Below, in pieces: positions 1-7,759 of a stretch of 32,835 nucleotides of DNA (positions are counted from its first letter, which is position 1; each line of letters starts with the position of its first letter). The notes below the pieces were generated by a model. That model saw only the letters and a program-made list of their open reading frames with translations, searched no databases and was not told where the DNA came from. The translations under genes and the position numbers were made by a program. The DNA lies in NCBI GenBank assembly GCA_002479145.1, contig DLLX01000029.1, forward strand, positions 6,170-39,004. Direction: 5' to 3'. Origin of the DNA: Prevotella sp. UBA7551 (GTDB lineage: Bacteria > Bacteroidota > Bacteroidia > Bacteroidales > Bacteroidaceae).

Positions 1-19
1 TCGAATCCGACAAGAGGCT
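1..19 (+). tRNA. 3' end of a tRNA, cut by the window edge
   Basis: The window opens inside what looks like a T-loop (TCGAAT, missing its first T). It is followed by CCGAC for the 3' half of the T-stem, AAGAGGC for the 3' half of the acceptor stem, and T as discriminator base. The sequence after it does not encode CCA. A Rho-independent terminator starts about 25 nt later, which fits the end of a tRNA unit. The acceptor stem implies a 5' end of GCCTCTT, which would suit tRNA-Thr, but the anticodon lies outside the window and the identity is a guess. Confidence 0.45.
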
Positions 20-44
20 CTGATTCCTTGAAAGACAAATGATG

Positions 45-82
45 GGCGTGTAACGAAGTGACTTCGGTAACACGCCTTTTTT
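45..82 (+). terminator. Rho-independent terminator after the tRNA
   Basis: GGCGTGT (45-51) pairs with ACACGCC (70-76). An inner stem CGAA/TTCG lies between them, and six T residues follow (77-82). It probably ends the tRNA transcript. Confidence 0.75.
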
Positions 83-244
83 CGTACCCTGACGCCACCG
101 TTTCCACCCAATGTCTACGGATTTCCGCTTCAGGGCATAGGCTGGCCAGCCACTCACAGCCCTGACATGCAACGGGGAAATGGGCACACTCAGCCTTCGG
201 CAAGCCACAAATCAGACAGCAAATATATAGAACCATAAGATACA

Positions 245-691
245 ATGAGCAACGACAACACGGATGAACGCTTCATGCGGATGGCTTTGAAGGAGGCTGA
301 GGCCGCACTGGAGGAGGACGAGATTCCCATTGGCGCGGTCATCGTGGCCAACGGAAAGGTCATCGCCCGCGCCCACAACCTCACTGAGACGCTGCACGAC
401 GTCACGGCACATGCCGAGATGCTCGCCATCACCGCCGCTGCCAATCAGCTTGGGGGCAAATACCTGACTGGCTGCACGCTCTACGTCACCGTGGAGCCGT
501 GCGTCATGTGTGCCGGAGCCATCGGATGGGCGCAGATTTCGCGCCTTGTCTATGGCTGCGGAGAGGACAAACGGGGCTTCACCCGCCTTGCTCCCACCGC
601 GCTGCATCCCAGGGCTTCACTCACCAAAGGGGTACTCGAGGCGGACTGCAAGGCCATCATGCAGGATTTCTTCCAACGCAAACGAAAGTAA
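245..691 (+). CDS. tadA: tRNA-specific adenosine deaminase TadA
   Basis: This 148-aa protein belongs to the cytidine/deoxycytidylate deaminase fold. TadA converts adenosine 34 to inosine in the wobble position of tRNA-Arg(ACG) in the cytoplasm and is usually essential. The zinc and catalytic signature is complete: H56-A-E58 (in TAHAEML) gives the first zinc ligand and the proton-shuttle glutamate, and P85-C86-V-M-C89 gives the two cysteine ligands. The length matches bacterial TadA (about 150-170 aa). The ATG at 245 is the first one in frame that leaves the whole domain intact. No clear Shine-Dalgarno sequence precedes it, as is usual in Bacteroidetes. It stands alone on the plus strand, has its own terminator at 728-775, and is convergent with the M6 protease. 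Confidence 0.95.
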   Translation: MSNDNTDERFMRMALKEAEAALEEDEIPIGAVIVANGKVIARAHNLTETLHDVTAHAEMLAITAAANQLGGKYLTGCTLYVTVEPCVMCAGAIGWAQISRLVYGCGEDKRGFTRLAPTALHPRASLTKGVLEADCKAIMQDFFQRKRK

Positions 692-727
692 GCAGAAACA
701 TAGTACACAACCATTGCTCACTTTCGG

Positions 728-775
728 AAGCATGGCACAACCCTTGGGCAGATGCAATAGCTGCCCCATGCTTTT
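728..775 (+). terminator. Compound hairpin terminator of tadA
   Basis: AAGCATGG (728-735) pairs with CCATGCTT (766-773), and an inner stem GGGCAG (746-751) pairs with CTGCCC (761-766); the two stems share one base. The run TTTT (772-775) follows. It sits 37 nt after the tadA stop codon. Confidence 0.65.
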
Positions 776-856
776 AAAGACATGAAGGAAAGGCAAGACG
801 ATTTGACAAACTTTCCCCGATATAGGAAAGCAATTTCCCTGTCGGGAATATAGAAA

Positions 857-886
857 AGGCGGAAACCCTGATAAGGATTTCCGCCT
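857..886 (-). terminator. Terminator of the M6 protease gene
   Basis: AGGCGGAAA (857-865) pairs with TTTCCGCCT (878-886) around a 12-nt loop. Read on the minus strand the stem is followed by TTTTC, so it ends leftward transcription from the protease gene, whose stop is at 914. It may also act on plus-strand transcripts, because ATTT follows on that side. Confidence 0.7.
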
Positions 887-913
887 ATTTAAGTGTAATG
901 TCACAGCAGGTAA

Positions 914-3094
914 TTACCTCACTACCGTCTTCTTACCATTGATGATGTAGATTCCCTTCGGCAACTTGCTGTTGGCATTGACGCGCTGTCCCTGAAGGTT
1001 ATAGACCTCGCGGACACCCTTCTCCGTCGGTGTGGCTTGCGTGCCAGCAATGCCCGCAGCGGTGTCGAGCTTGTAAATGCGCAAACCGGTGGGCGCACTG
1101 CTGACCACATTGGACGTATAGTTGTCCAGATCGAAGTTCAAGCGGTTGTTGTCGTAGTTGGCAATGAAGCTGATAGCAGCCTCGCCATCGGAGAGGGTCA
1201 GGTCGAACCGGCCATTGGTGAGCGACGAGGCATTGGTCAGTCCATCTCGCCCGATGGCAAGATAGGTGTTGCCCGTCTTGAGTGCCCAACTGGTCTTGTT
1301 CTTGCGGATGGCGAAAACAAGGGCATCGGCGTTGGTCTGCAGCAGTCCGTCCGACTGCAGATTAACTGCAGCAAGGTTGTATTTGCCATTGATAAGGTTG
1401 TTGCCAATGGCGTAATTGTTGGTGCCATCGACGATGATTACCGAGTCGCCAGTGGCCAAATCGTCCGTAGAGCGAACCAGCGAGAAGTACTTATTGCCGG
1501 TCGTGGGTTTGTATTCGCCATCGATACTGCGCTGATTGAAGTTGAACGTGGCCGTACCATCGGCATGAAGCAAGACACGATAGAAGACGTTTCCATCGAG
1601 GTTGACGCCGGAATAGAGCGGCAGCCGCGTGATATTGTTCGTGCCGTTGCCATAGAGCATCGTCGGGTTGACAGAGTAGGAAATCTCACTCTGGTCGGCG
1701 GTCACGCAGTGGCAACGCTTCTTGTTCTTCACGTTGTTGAGCGTGTTATACTGCCACTGGGTGCGGTTGTACGCCACGTGCGTCTCCATCACGCCGCCAT
1801 TGGGGGTGAACCAGTTGCCGGGCTGACGGTTTTCGATAATGAAATGTTCCGAAATGCTGTAAGGATTGCTTACGCGCACGGCAAATCCAGTGGAAGAGGT
1901 GTTGGGGTTGGTCAGCGTGATGGCCTGAGGATCTTTTACCTCTGGGATGTCAAGCCAACCCATGTAGCTCTTCTCATAGGCACTGTAGCCCACAGGGCGG
2001 TAGCCGTTGCCTGCGTATGCGCCACCATCCATAATGTCATACAAGCCAAAAGCACTGTCACCGTCGTAGGAATAGTTGGTCACATAGAAGTCGGGAAGGC
2101 CCATGGCATGGCCAAACTCATGGACAAGCGTACCGATGCCGGCTATTTTTCCGTTGCTGCCGATTTCGTTGCCTACGAAATAGGAGTTGAAATGTACGCC
2201 GTTGATGTCCTTGTTGAAGTCCAGCTCATGCGGCCAGATGGTCTCTGGAGCACCACCGGTGGCTTCTCCCTCTCCGGCGTAGATGACGATGACGTTCTCG
2301 ACATTGCCGTTTTTGGTATATTTGGTGAAGTCTACCCCCTGCTTGGCGGCAAGCTCCACGGCTTCCACAACCATGTCGGTGGCCCGGACGTCGTTGCCAT
2401 TGCCACCGCCTTTGTTGGCACCGTAGTAGGAGCGGTTCTGGCTCAGCGTCACTTGGGCCACCACGGTGAAGTTGGGCGTGAACTGGCCATAGCTGTTTTG
2501 CACAAAGTAGTCGCGCACAGAGCCTACGCTGCCATTATTGTCCGTGTAGCCTTCCTCGGTCATGATTCGCTGATAGAGTTCCTTGTTGTGGTCATTTTGA
2601 AACGTCACGTCAGCGTAATTGACCATGATAACTGGAATGTTCGCTGTGCCGATGCTGTTGACAGCGCCCGGGGCACTGGTGCCAAACTTGCCCAAACCGT
2701 CGGTAGTGGAGGAGTAAATGGCTCGGTGGGGGTAATTGTTGCGCTCTACAAGGTCGATAACTTCGGGCGAAGCGGCATTGATGGTGCAGGTGGAAATGAA
2801 GTCAAGCTCAGCCTGTGTGCGGTAAGCTATGTCATGCGCCACGATGTTAGTAGGCACAAGTTGGCCATCTACGACATTGGCGTAGCACAAGTCATAATGG
2901 GCATCGGGGTTGGAATACAGCACCTTTCCATCAAGGGTCGTATAGTAGGCGCAATAGCGTTCGCCGTGCTTATAAACCTGAATGGTCGTTCCGTCACTTT
3001 GCTTCATCGTACATACCTTGCGCTCAGCGGGCACGGCGTGTGCCCCCAAAGACAGAGTAAGCAGAGAAAGAGAAAGTAAGAATGTTCTATTCAT
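914..3094 (-). CDS. Secreted M6-family zinc metalloprotease with C-terminal sorting-like tail
   Basis: This 726-aa precursor starts with a Sec signal peptide (residues 1 to about 20, cleavage near AHA-VP). The catalytic signature H325-E-F-G-H329, then G332 and D335 (HEFGHAMGLPD), is the HExxHxxGxxD zinc motif of the M6 / immune-inhibitor-A group. A region of about 200 residues before it (about 150-300) looks like the N-terminal part of that peptidase domain. After the domain come probable beta-rich modules and a C-terminal tail with YNLQGQRV and a final GIYIINGKKTVVR. Such tails are frequent in secreted Prevotella proteins and resemble type A sorting signals of the type IX secretion system. 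The likely role is cleavage of extracellular protein to peptides. It is a separate transcription unit, but it lies just downstream of a SusC/SusD operon whose last product has a similar tail. Confidence 0.88.
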   Translation of the reverse strand: MNRTFLLSLSLLTLSLGAHAVPAERKVCTMKQSDGTTIQVYKHGERYCAYYTTLDGKVLYSNPDAHYDLCYANVVDGQLVPTNIVAHDIAYRTQAELDFISTCTINAASPEVIDLVERNNYPHRAIYSSTTDGLGKFGTSAPGAVNSIGTANIPVIMVNYADVTFQNDHNKELYQRIMTEEGYTDNNGSVGSVRDYFVQNSYGQFTPNFTVVAQVTLSQNRSYYGANKGGGNGNDVRATDMVVEAVELAAKQGVDFTKYTKNGNVENVIVIYAGEGEATGGAPETIWPHELDFNKDINGVHFNSYFVGNEIGSNGKIAGIGTLVHEFGHAMGLPDFYVTNYSYDGDSAFGLYDIMDGGAYAGNGYRPVGYSAYEKSYMGWLDIPEVKDPQAITLTNPNTSSTGFAVRVSNPYSISEHFIIENRQPGNWFTPNGGVMETHVAYNRTQWQYNTLNNVKNKKRCHCVTADQSEISYSVNPTMLYGNGTNNITRLPLYSGVNLDGNVFYRVLLHADGTATFNFNQRSIDGEYKPTTGNKYFSLVRSTDDLATGDSVIIVDGTNNYAIGNNLINGKYNLAAVNLQSDGLLQTNADALVFAIRKNKTSWALKTGNTYLAIGRDGLTNASSLTNGRFDLTLSDGEAAISFIANYDNNRLNFDLDNYTSNVVSSAPTGLRIYKLDTAAGIAGTQATPTEKGVREVYNLQGQRVNANSKLPKGIYIINGKKTVVR

Positions 3095-3130
3095 TCGTCA
3101 AAATAATTTTTTAATTGATTTTATTGTGGG

Positions 3131-3138
3131 CAAAGGTA
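3131..3138 (-). promoter_or_regulatory. -7 promoter element for the M6 protease gene
   Basis: On the minus strand this reads TACCTTTG, matching the Bacteroidetes -7 consensus TAnnTTTG, about 37 nt before the start codon at 3094. No TTTG is found 19-21 nt upstream, so the -33 element is weak or absent. Confidence 0.5.
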
Positions 3139-3513
3139 GCAAAAAAAGCAGTTTCTGCCATGATGGGGGGCAACAATAATTGTTAAATAAACAGAGTGAA
3201 ACAGAAGTAATGGGTTGTAGAAACAAAAAGTAATGTTATGTCATCTACATACGTTGGATAGATTGTCAAGGGATAGGAACTACCATGGAATACGGTCCAA
3301 TAGACATCATCACGTAAAGGATTTTGAACAAAACGTGGGTTATACGGGATAAGAGTCGGATTACAAACATGCTGAATTTGTGGAATAAAAATGGCTAATT
3401 AGAATGGAGAAGGGGTGGATTTGCGGAAAGAATAGACTTAAAGTACTTCAGAAAAGAGCGAGCACGGGAAGGCAATAGAGGTAAAATGGCCTTGCGAAAG
3501 GGGCTATAAAGCA

Positions 3514-3558
3514 GGCCAAAAGGGGCTGAATTGCAAGGCAAAAGAGGCTGAATTGCAA
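3514..3558 (+). repeat. Two tandem 22-23 bp repeat units
   Basis: Unit 1 (3514-3536) and unit 2 (3537-3558) share the sequence GGC(C)AAAAG(G/A)GGCTGAATTGCAA and abut directly. A degenerate third copy (GGCCTTGCGAAAGGGGCT, from 3488) precedes them. GATTCAGCC at 3562-3570 is complementary to the GGCTGAATT part, so a folded transcript is possible. It is probably an intergenic repeat of the host genus. Confidence 0.65.
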
Positions 3559-3596
3559 CGTGATTCAGCCCATATTGAAAGGCTGAAAAGTGGGAA

Positions 3597-3971
3597 GATT
3601 AAACCCAACTCGGTCATTAGACCGAAATCGACGAAAAAGAACAAGACGTTATCCTTCTTTTCGCCCCTTGTCACTGTTCTTTCGGCATCTTTCTGCCGTA
3701 AGTGTTTCGCCATAGTCCGCTATGCCTTCTAAACTTACGTTGCAACCTGCACGAAATAAACAGCAGCCTGGGACGAAATCTAATGACCGATGTGGGTTAA
3801 ATCAGATTCAGTCATTAGAAAAGCTCGGATACTTAGTTTCCCTAAAAAGACCGGAAGTTGCATATACAGTTAGCATACAGATGCTATAACGAAGGTAGTA
3901 GAGGATGGTCAGTTTTCATTTTGCACGAAAGATGGAAAACTTTTCTTTTGTCTATTTCGGTCTAATGACAG
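3597..3971. repeat. Cluster of GTCATTAGA-cored dispersed repeats
   Basis: Four copies lie here: 3597-3630 (plus), 3772-3804 (minus), 3805-3820 (plus, partial) and 3952-3971 (minus). The fullest copies share a TTTAACCC or TTAAACCC box, about 5 variable bases, then CGGTCATTAGA and a CGAAATCG-like end. In the first copy CGGTC-ATTA-GACCG forms a perfect five-pair hairpin. Related copies occur at about 13071, 22753 and 24143, all outside genes. Confidence 0.6.
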
Positions 3972-4046
3972 TTTGGATTAAAGGAATAAAGAGTTAGAAA
4001 GAGAAAGAGGAAGAAAGGTAGAAGTAGATAATTTGGAGAAAAGAAG

Positions 4047-4078
4047 TAAAAAAGGTGCAACCTTCACAGGTTGCACCT
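4047..4078 (-). terminator. Terminator of the SusC/SusD operon
   Basis: AGGTGCAACC (4053-4062) pairs perfectly with GGTTGCACCT (4069-4078) around a 6-nt loop, and on the minus strand a run of six T follows. It lies 31 nt beyond the stop codon of the last operon gene and separates the operon from the M6 protease. Confidence 0.88.
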
Positions 4079-4109
4079 CTAAATTATAGATGTGTATCTA
4101 AGTAATGAA

Positions 4110-5345
4110 TTACTTCTGAAGTTTCTTCACACCATTCTGAATCACGACGCCCTTGTAGTCCTTGCCTACCTGCTGGCCAGCGAGGTTGAAGATGCGATTG
4201 TCGGCAGTCTTGTTGGCTTTGACGGTCACGCCGGCGATACCAGTACTATTCAGCGGCTCAAAACGGCTGTTCACATAGAACGGAGTGGCATAGCCAGAAC
4301 CATCGCTACCAGTATTGGAGAAGCCACGATAATAGATTTGCTTGGACTTATCGTTTGCATCGCCAAAAGCGATGACACCGTCTTTATAGGTACCGCCCTC
4401 AATGGTGGAGGCATCAAAGTTGGGCCGAATATAGCCATCATCTGTGATATCTACTGCGCGGAGAAGAATATACTTGCCGTAGGTAGCATGGTTATCAGTG
4501 TTGGAAATGTAGACCATCGGCTGGCCGGTAGCCATAGAGGCATTCTCACCATCCACATCGATGGAGAGCTTGCACCCTGAAGCACCTGCAGTGATGAAGT
4601 GGTTGTAAACATCGATTACGCCATCCTCAGCTGCACTAAGATCCAACCAGACGGGTTGCTCAAATTCCTCCCAACCTGCATCTGTGTTGTAGAAACCCGT
4701 ATGGACGGCGTTAGCACGTGCAATGGTAGGAGAAAGATTGCGGAAGACATAATAACCCTTTTGGCTGCCTTCGGCAACCAGGGTAATGTATCCTGCAATG
4801 GTGTCATTAAGGACAATCTGGCCCGAAGTGGGGTCATACTGAGCCTCGAAGTTACAAAGATAGTCGTTGGTGCTGACACCATAGAAAGCGATAGGGGAAG
4901 TCTCATCGTCAGTAATTTGAACAGGAGCACCGTCATTCAGCAGCTGGACAGGAACGGTGAAAGCATTGGTGGCCTCGTCGAGTTGTCCATACACGTGACC
5001 TAAAGCATTCTGATAGATGTCCCATTTGATGTTGAACTTATTGCCTTGGTCATCAGTGACATTGGCAGTGAACATGGTGTCAGTAGTGGAGGTGTTGATG
5101 TCCTTGGTTTCTTCCGATGTGCTGCTGATTTTGGAATCATCCCATGCATTGTTGATGAAGATACCCACAAAATTGCTGGCAGTTACCTTCTGAGCATGAG
5201 GCTTGGCAACAACACCTTTGAACTGTGCAGCAGAAAGCTGAGAAAGCTTCTGAGGTGCAGTAGGCACGGAAGCCTGCACAAACTTCTGTGCAGATGCGCC
5301 AACGCAAGCGGCGAAAGCGCAAGATAAAAGTAATAAATTCTTCAT
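4110..5345 (-). CDS. Secreted protein of unknown function, last gene of the SusC/SusD operon
   Basis: I do not recognise a named domain in this 411-aa protein. It begins MKNLLLLSCAFAACVGASAQ, a clear signal peptide with cleavage near ASAQ-K. The frame is open further upstream to 5429, but that extension is low-complexity and would cross a strong hairpin, so the ATG at 5345 is preferred. The mature part is acidic and beta-rich in appearance. The C-terminus (IFNLAGQQV, then KGVVIQNGVKKLQK) resembles the tail of the M6 protease encoded downstream, suggesting a shared export or surface-attachment route. Its place after SusC, SusD and two lipoproteins makes a surface role in substrate capture or processing the best guess. 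Confidence 0.8.
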   Translation of the reverse strand: MKNLLLLSCAFAACVGASAQKFVQASVPTAPQKLSQLSAAQFKGVVAKPHAQKVTASNFVGIFINNAWDDSKISSTSEETKDINTSTTDTMFTANVTDDQGNKFNIKWDIYQNALGHVYGQLDEATNAFTVPVQLLNDGAPVQITDDETSPIAFYGVSTNDYLCNFEAQYDPTSGQIVLNDTIAGYITLVAEGSQKGYYVFRNLSPTIARANAVHTGFYNTDAGWEEFEQPVWLDLSAAEDGVIDVYNHFITAGASGCKLSIDVDGENASMATGQPMVYISNTDNHATYGKYILLRAVDITDDGYIRPNFDASTIEGGTYKDGVIAFGDANDKSKQIYYRGFSNTGSDGSGYATPFYVNSRFEPLNSTGIAGVTVKANKTADNRIFNLAGQQVGKDYKGVVIQNGVKKLQK

Positions 5346-5391
5346 TTTGAAAAACGTTTTTGAATGAATAAAAATAATATTAATCTTATTC

Positions 5392-5423
5392 GTCCCTCCT
5401 CCTGCCGAGGCATGAGGAGAGAC
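5392..5423 (-). promoter_or_regulatory. Strong intercistronic hairpin before the last operon gene
   Basis: On the minus strand GTCTCTCCTC pairs with GAGGAGGGAC (one G-U pair). After one A-G mismatch, TGC pairs with GCA around a CTCG tetraloop. It sits between the DUF4302 gene stop (5432) and the next start (5345) and is followed by AT-rich sequence without a solid T run. It may be a partial terminator, a processing site or an mRNA-stabilising stem that sets the level of the last gene. Confidence 0.65.
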
Positions 5424-5431
5424 AAACAATA

Positions 5432-6778
5432 TTAGTTTTCGAACGGATAGTTGACACCTGTAGCGGAAAGCTCAATCACCTTATCAGGTTCTTCCACGCT
5501 GACCAATTTCATGTATGTCGGTTTACGTGGATTGTCGGTCTCCAACTTTATACGGAACTTATTGTTCACAGCAGAGAATGTCTTCAATATCGGGGTAAGC
5601 TTATAGCTCTTCATGAAGACCTGGGCTGCCTTGTTGGTAGGTGAGTTACGATTGTATTGGAGTGCAATCTCATCGCCAGTCTCATTCGGTTCACGTATAG
5701 ACAACTCAACATAAATGTAATCGCTACCAGCTTGCGCATGGAAGCCAAACTTATCATTGTACGTACCAATGAATGCCCAATAAAGGGTGGCCTCTTTACC
5801 ATTGTCAGCCTTCTTCAAGGCTTCCTTGAAGTCATCCCAAGCCTTTTCAGAAGATGGTCCAACCTTGCTGTAAGCGAAGAACCACTGACCACTCTCGAAC
5901 GCGTCGACAACGGGAGGAACAACCGTTACCAAACAAATGGTAGAGTCGCCCTGCGGGTAGAAGCGCTCATCGGTATTGTCAAAATAGTCCTTAGAGAGAG
6001 TGATGAAAGTATGTCCCTTCACATCCACAGTGTCATAGAACTGATAACCTTGGGGAGTGACAACATAAGGATAAGCATAACCCTTATTGGTGCCGGTACT
6101 GTCTGCATAATAGAAAGCCAAACTATGATAATCACCATACTGAGAGACAGTAGCCAAAGTGTCGCTGCCTGCCATCAAAGTGTAAGAGGATGAAGCCATA
6201 TACGTCTTGGTGTTCTCGACATCCTTCAAGTACTGAGCCCAATCATTGGATTGCATCGGGTACATGATGATACGGTCGCCATGCTTACGGCCTTGCAATA
6301 CCACTTTCTCGGAAGTAGCTGAAACTACACGGAACTCAAAGTCGCCGTTGAACCCTGTTCCTGCATCGCCATAGTCATCATTCTTAGGATCAGAGAAGTA
6401 GTGGAACACCTTGTTGTAGGTATCAAAAGACAGGATGACACCCATCGACTGATCCAAAGTATAGTGAGAGCTGACCGTAATCAGTTTACCATTGTCATCA
6501 AATCCGGCTTCGTGGTTTTTGCCGGCATTCTCAGAAGCCATCAGCACGGAGTCGCCCTTAAACTGGCAGAGTACATTATAGCCACCATAGGTAAGGCTGC
6601 CATAATACTCCATACGCCAACCGTTAGGAGCATCCTGCAATACCTTCTTTACCTCGGCGACAGTTTGTGAAGCACGCTCAGGGGCACTCTCATCGAAATA
6701 ATTATCGACCTCGTCGGTACAAGCGTTGAACGCTATGAATGCTACCAACAGTGCGAAAATATAACTAATCTTTCTCAT
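5432..6778 (-). CDS. DUF4302-type surface lipoprotein
   Basis: This 448-aa protein has a lipoprotein signal peptide ending in the lipobox FNAC (Cys20), followed by acidic residues (TDEVDNYFDES) of the kind seen in Bacteroidetes surface-exposed lipoproteins. The N-terminal pattern, with FDESAPERASQ, then a short helix and LQDAPNGWRMEYYGSLTYGGYNV, matches what I know of DUF4302 proteins. These are found beside SusC/SusD pairs and the HExxH lipoprotein family. The biochemical function of the family is not established; binding or guiding the imported substrate at the cell surface is inferred from context. It starts 27 nt after the stop of the HExxH lipoprotein gene and is surely co-transcribed with it. 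Confidence 0.82.
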   Translation of the reverse strand: MRKISYIFALLVAFIAFNACTDEVDNYFDESAPERASQTVAEVKKVLQDAPNGWRMEYYGSLTYGGYNVLCQFKGDSVLMASENAGKNHEAGFDDNGKLITVSSHYTLDQSMGVILSFDTYNKVFHYFSDPKNDDYGDAGTGFNGDFEFRVVSATSEKVVLQGRKHGDRIIMYPMQSNDWAQYLKDVENTKTYMASSSYTLMAGSDTLATVSQYGDYHSLAFYYADSTGTNKGYAYPYVVTPQGYQFYDTVDVKGHTFITLSKDYFDNTDERFYPQGDSTICLVTVVPPVVDAFESGQWFFAYSKVGPSSEKAWDDFKEALKKADNGKEATLYWAFIGTYNDKFGFHAQAGSDYIYVELSIREPNETGDEIALQYNRNSPTNKAAQVFMKSYKLTPILKTFSAVNNKFRIKLETDNPRKPTYMKLVSVEEPDKVIELSATGVNYPFEN

Positions 6779-6805
6779 TGTCTAAATATCCTTAAAGCGT
6801 TGCTT

Positions 6806-7741
6806 TTAATTCTGACTCAAATCGCGAAGGTTCAAATGAATGGCCTCAGATGAACGACGAAGCAAGACCTCACGCAACTTGTCGATGTCCAAACCCCAGC
6901 TTTCGCTGAAATAGGAACGTACAAGAGCGAGTTTCGACTCCAATAGCGCTGCACCCTCAGGTCCAGCTTGTTCGAGGATTTTGTTCCATGCAGAAGGTGT
7001 CATGGTAACGTAGGTTGCATACACCTCGGCGAAATCCTCGTTGTACTCAGAAGAGGCGTAAGCACTTACGAAACCTTCCTTGGCTACAGCGGTATCCTGA
7101 AGGTTGGACCAATCCTGAGAGTGATAAGAACCCGCAGTAATGGACTGGTAATCGGTGCTGTAGTTCTTCTGCTGAGTGAGGATGTGGCAGAACTCATGGT
7201 GCATCGTGTGGAAGAACCAATGGTTCATATCAATAGGTGTCTCATCAGAGGGTGCATAGGGGTCCTCAACGTTGATGCTGGGATTGTCGATGTCCAAACG
7301 ATTCACGCCATAGAGCATAATCTTCAAACCACCCTCGGCAGTACCCATGATGATTGACCCGTTAGCACTGTACTCATTGGAACCGATGAGCTGCATCTGA
7401 CGGGGGCAATACTTCTTGAGGAAGTTGGCACCTAACACCTCTGTATAAGAATCAAGCCACATGTGCTTCACTAAAATGGCCAAAGCCTTTGCCTTGTCAA
7501 TATCAGCGGGAATGACATTGTATACCATATCCGAAAGCTTATCGTTGTAGCGGTACTGGAAGTCGATGTTATACGGCTCAAGGTAATTCTTTACAAGCCA
7601 CTTGTCAAACTCGCCATTGGCCTTGGCGGTATCTCCTGCAAAAACAGAAGTTCCGCTCAAGTCATCTTCGTTGCCACAGCCAGTGAACACAAAGGCCATG
7701 CTGCAAAGCAGAAGTGACGCGAATAAATATATTCTTTTCAT
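6806..7741 (-). CDS. Substrate import-associated zinc metallohydrolase lipoprotein
   Basis: This 311-aa protein starts with a lipoprotein signal peptide and lipobox FTGC (Cys22) followed by GNEDD, suggesting outer-membrane surface display. The zinc-hydrolase motif is H182-E-F-C-H186 in HTMHHEFCHILTQ. An acidic NEDFAEVYATYV stretch about 50 residues later is a likely source of the third zinc ligand, as in gluzincin-type peptidases. Family and context match the class known as substrate import-associated zinc metallohydrolase lipoproteins, which sit with SusC/SusD and DUF4302 genes. The substrate is unknown; peptide trimming before import is the natural reading. It lies 18 nt downstream of susD. 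Confidence 0.87.
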   Translation of the reverse strand: MKRIYLFASLLLCSMAFVFTGCGNEDDLSGTSVFAGDTAKANGEFDKWLVKNYLEPYNIDFQYRYNDKLSDMVYNVIPADIDKAKALAILVKHMWLDSYTEVLGANFLKKYCPRQMQLIGSNEYSANGSIIMGTAEGGLKIMLYGVNRLDIDNPSINVEDPYAPSDETPIDMNHWFFHTMHHEFCHILTQQKNYSTDYQSITAGSYHSQDWSNLQDTAVAKEGFVSAYASSEYNEDFAEVYATYVTMTPSAWNKILEQAGPEGAALLESKLALVRSYFSESWGLDIDKLREVLLRRSSEAIHLNLRDLSQN

Positions 7742-7759
7742 TGTTTGTGCAATTTAAAT

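Larger units (their letters stand above)
3139..4046. other. Gene-free region with dispersed and tandem repeats
   Basis: About 0.9 kb between the M6 protease promoter and the terminator of the uptake operon holds no credible coding frame. A 69-codon minus-strand frame at 3504-3713 falls on the tandem repeat and has no recognisable protein. The stretch contains the 22-23 bp tandem repeat at 3514-3558 and four copies of the GTCATTAGA-cored repeat (see those entries). Confidence 0.6.

Noticed and set aside
1037..3079. 680-codon open frame on the plus strand
   Set aside because: It is antisense to the M6 protease, which has a signal peptide and an intact zinc motif. The plus-strand frame has no recognisable domain and exists because of codon composition.
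3504..3713. 69-codon minus-strand frame
   Set aside because: It lies on the tandem repeat and a dispersed repeat copy and has no protein-like character.
5346..5429. N-terminal extension of the secreted protein ending at 4110
   Set aside because: It would be translated through a strong hairpin and would bury the signal peptide 28 residues inside.
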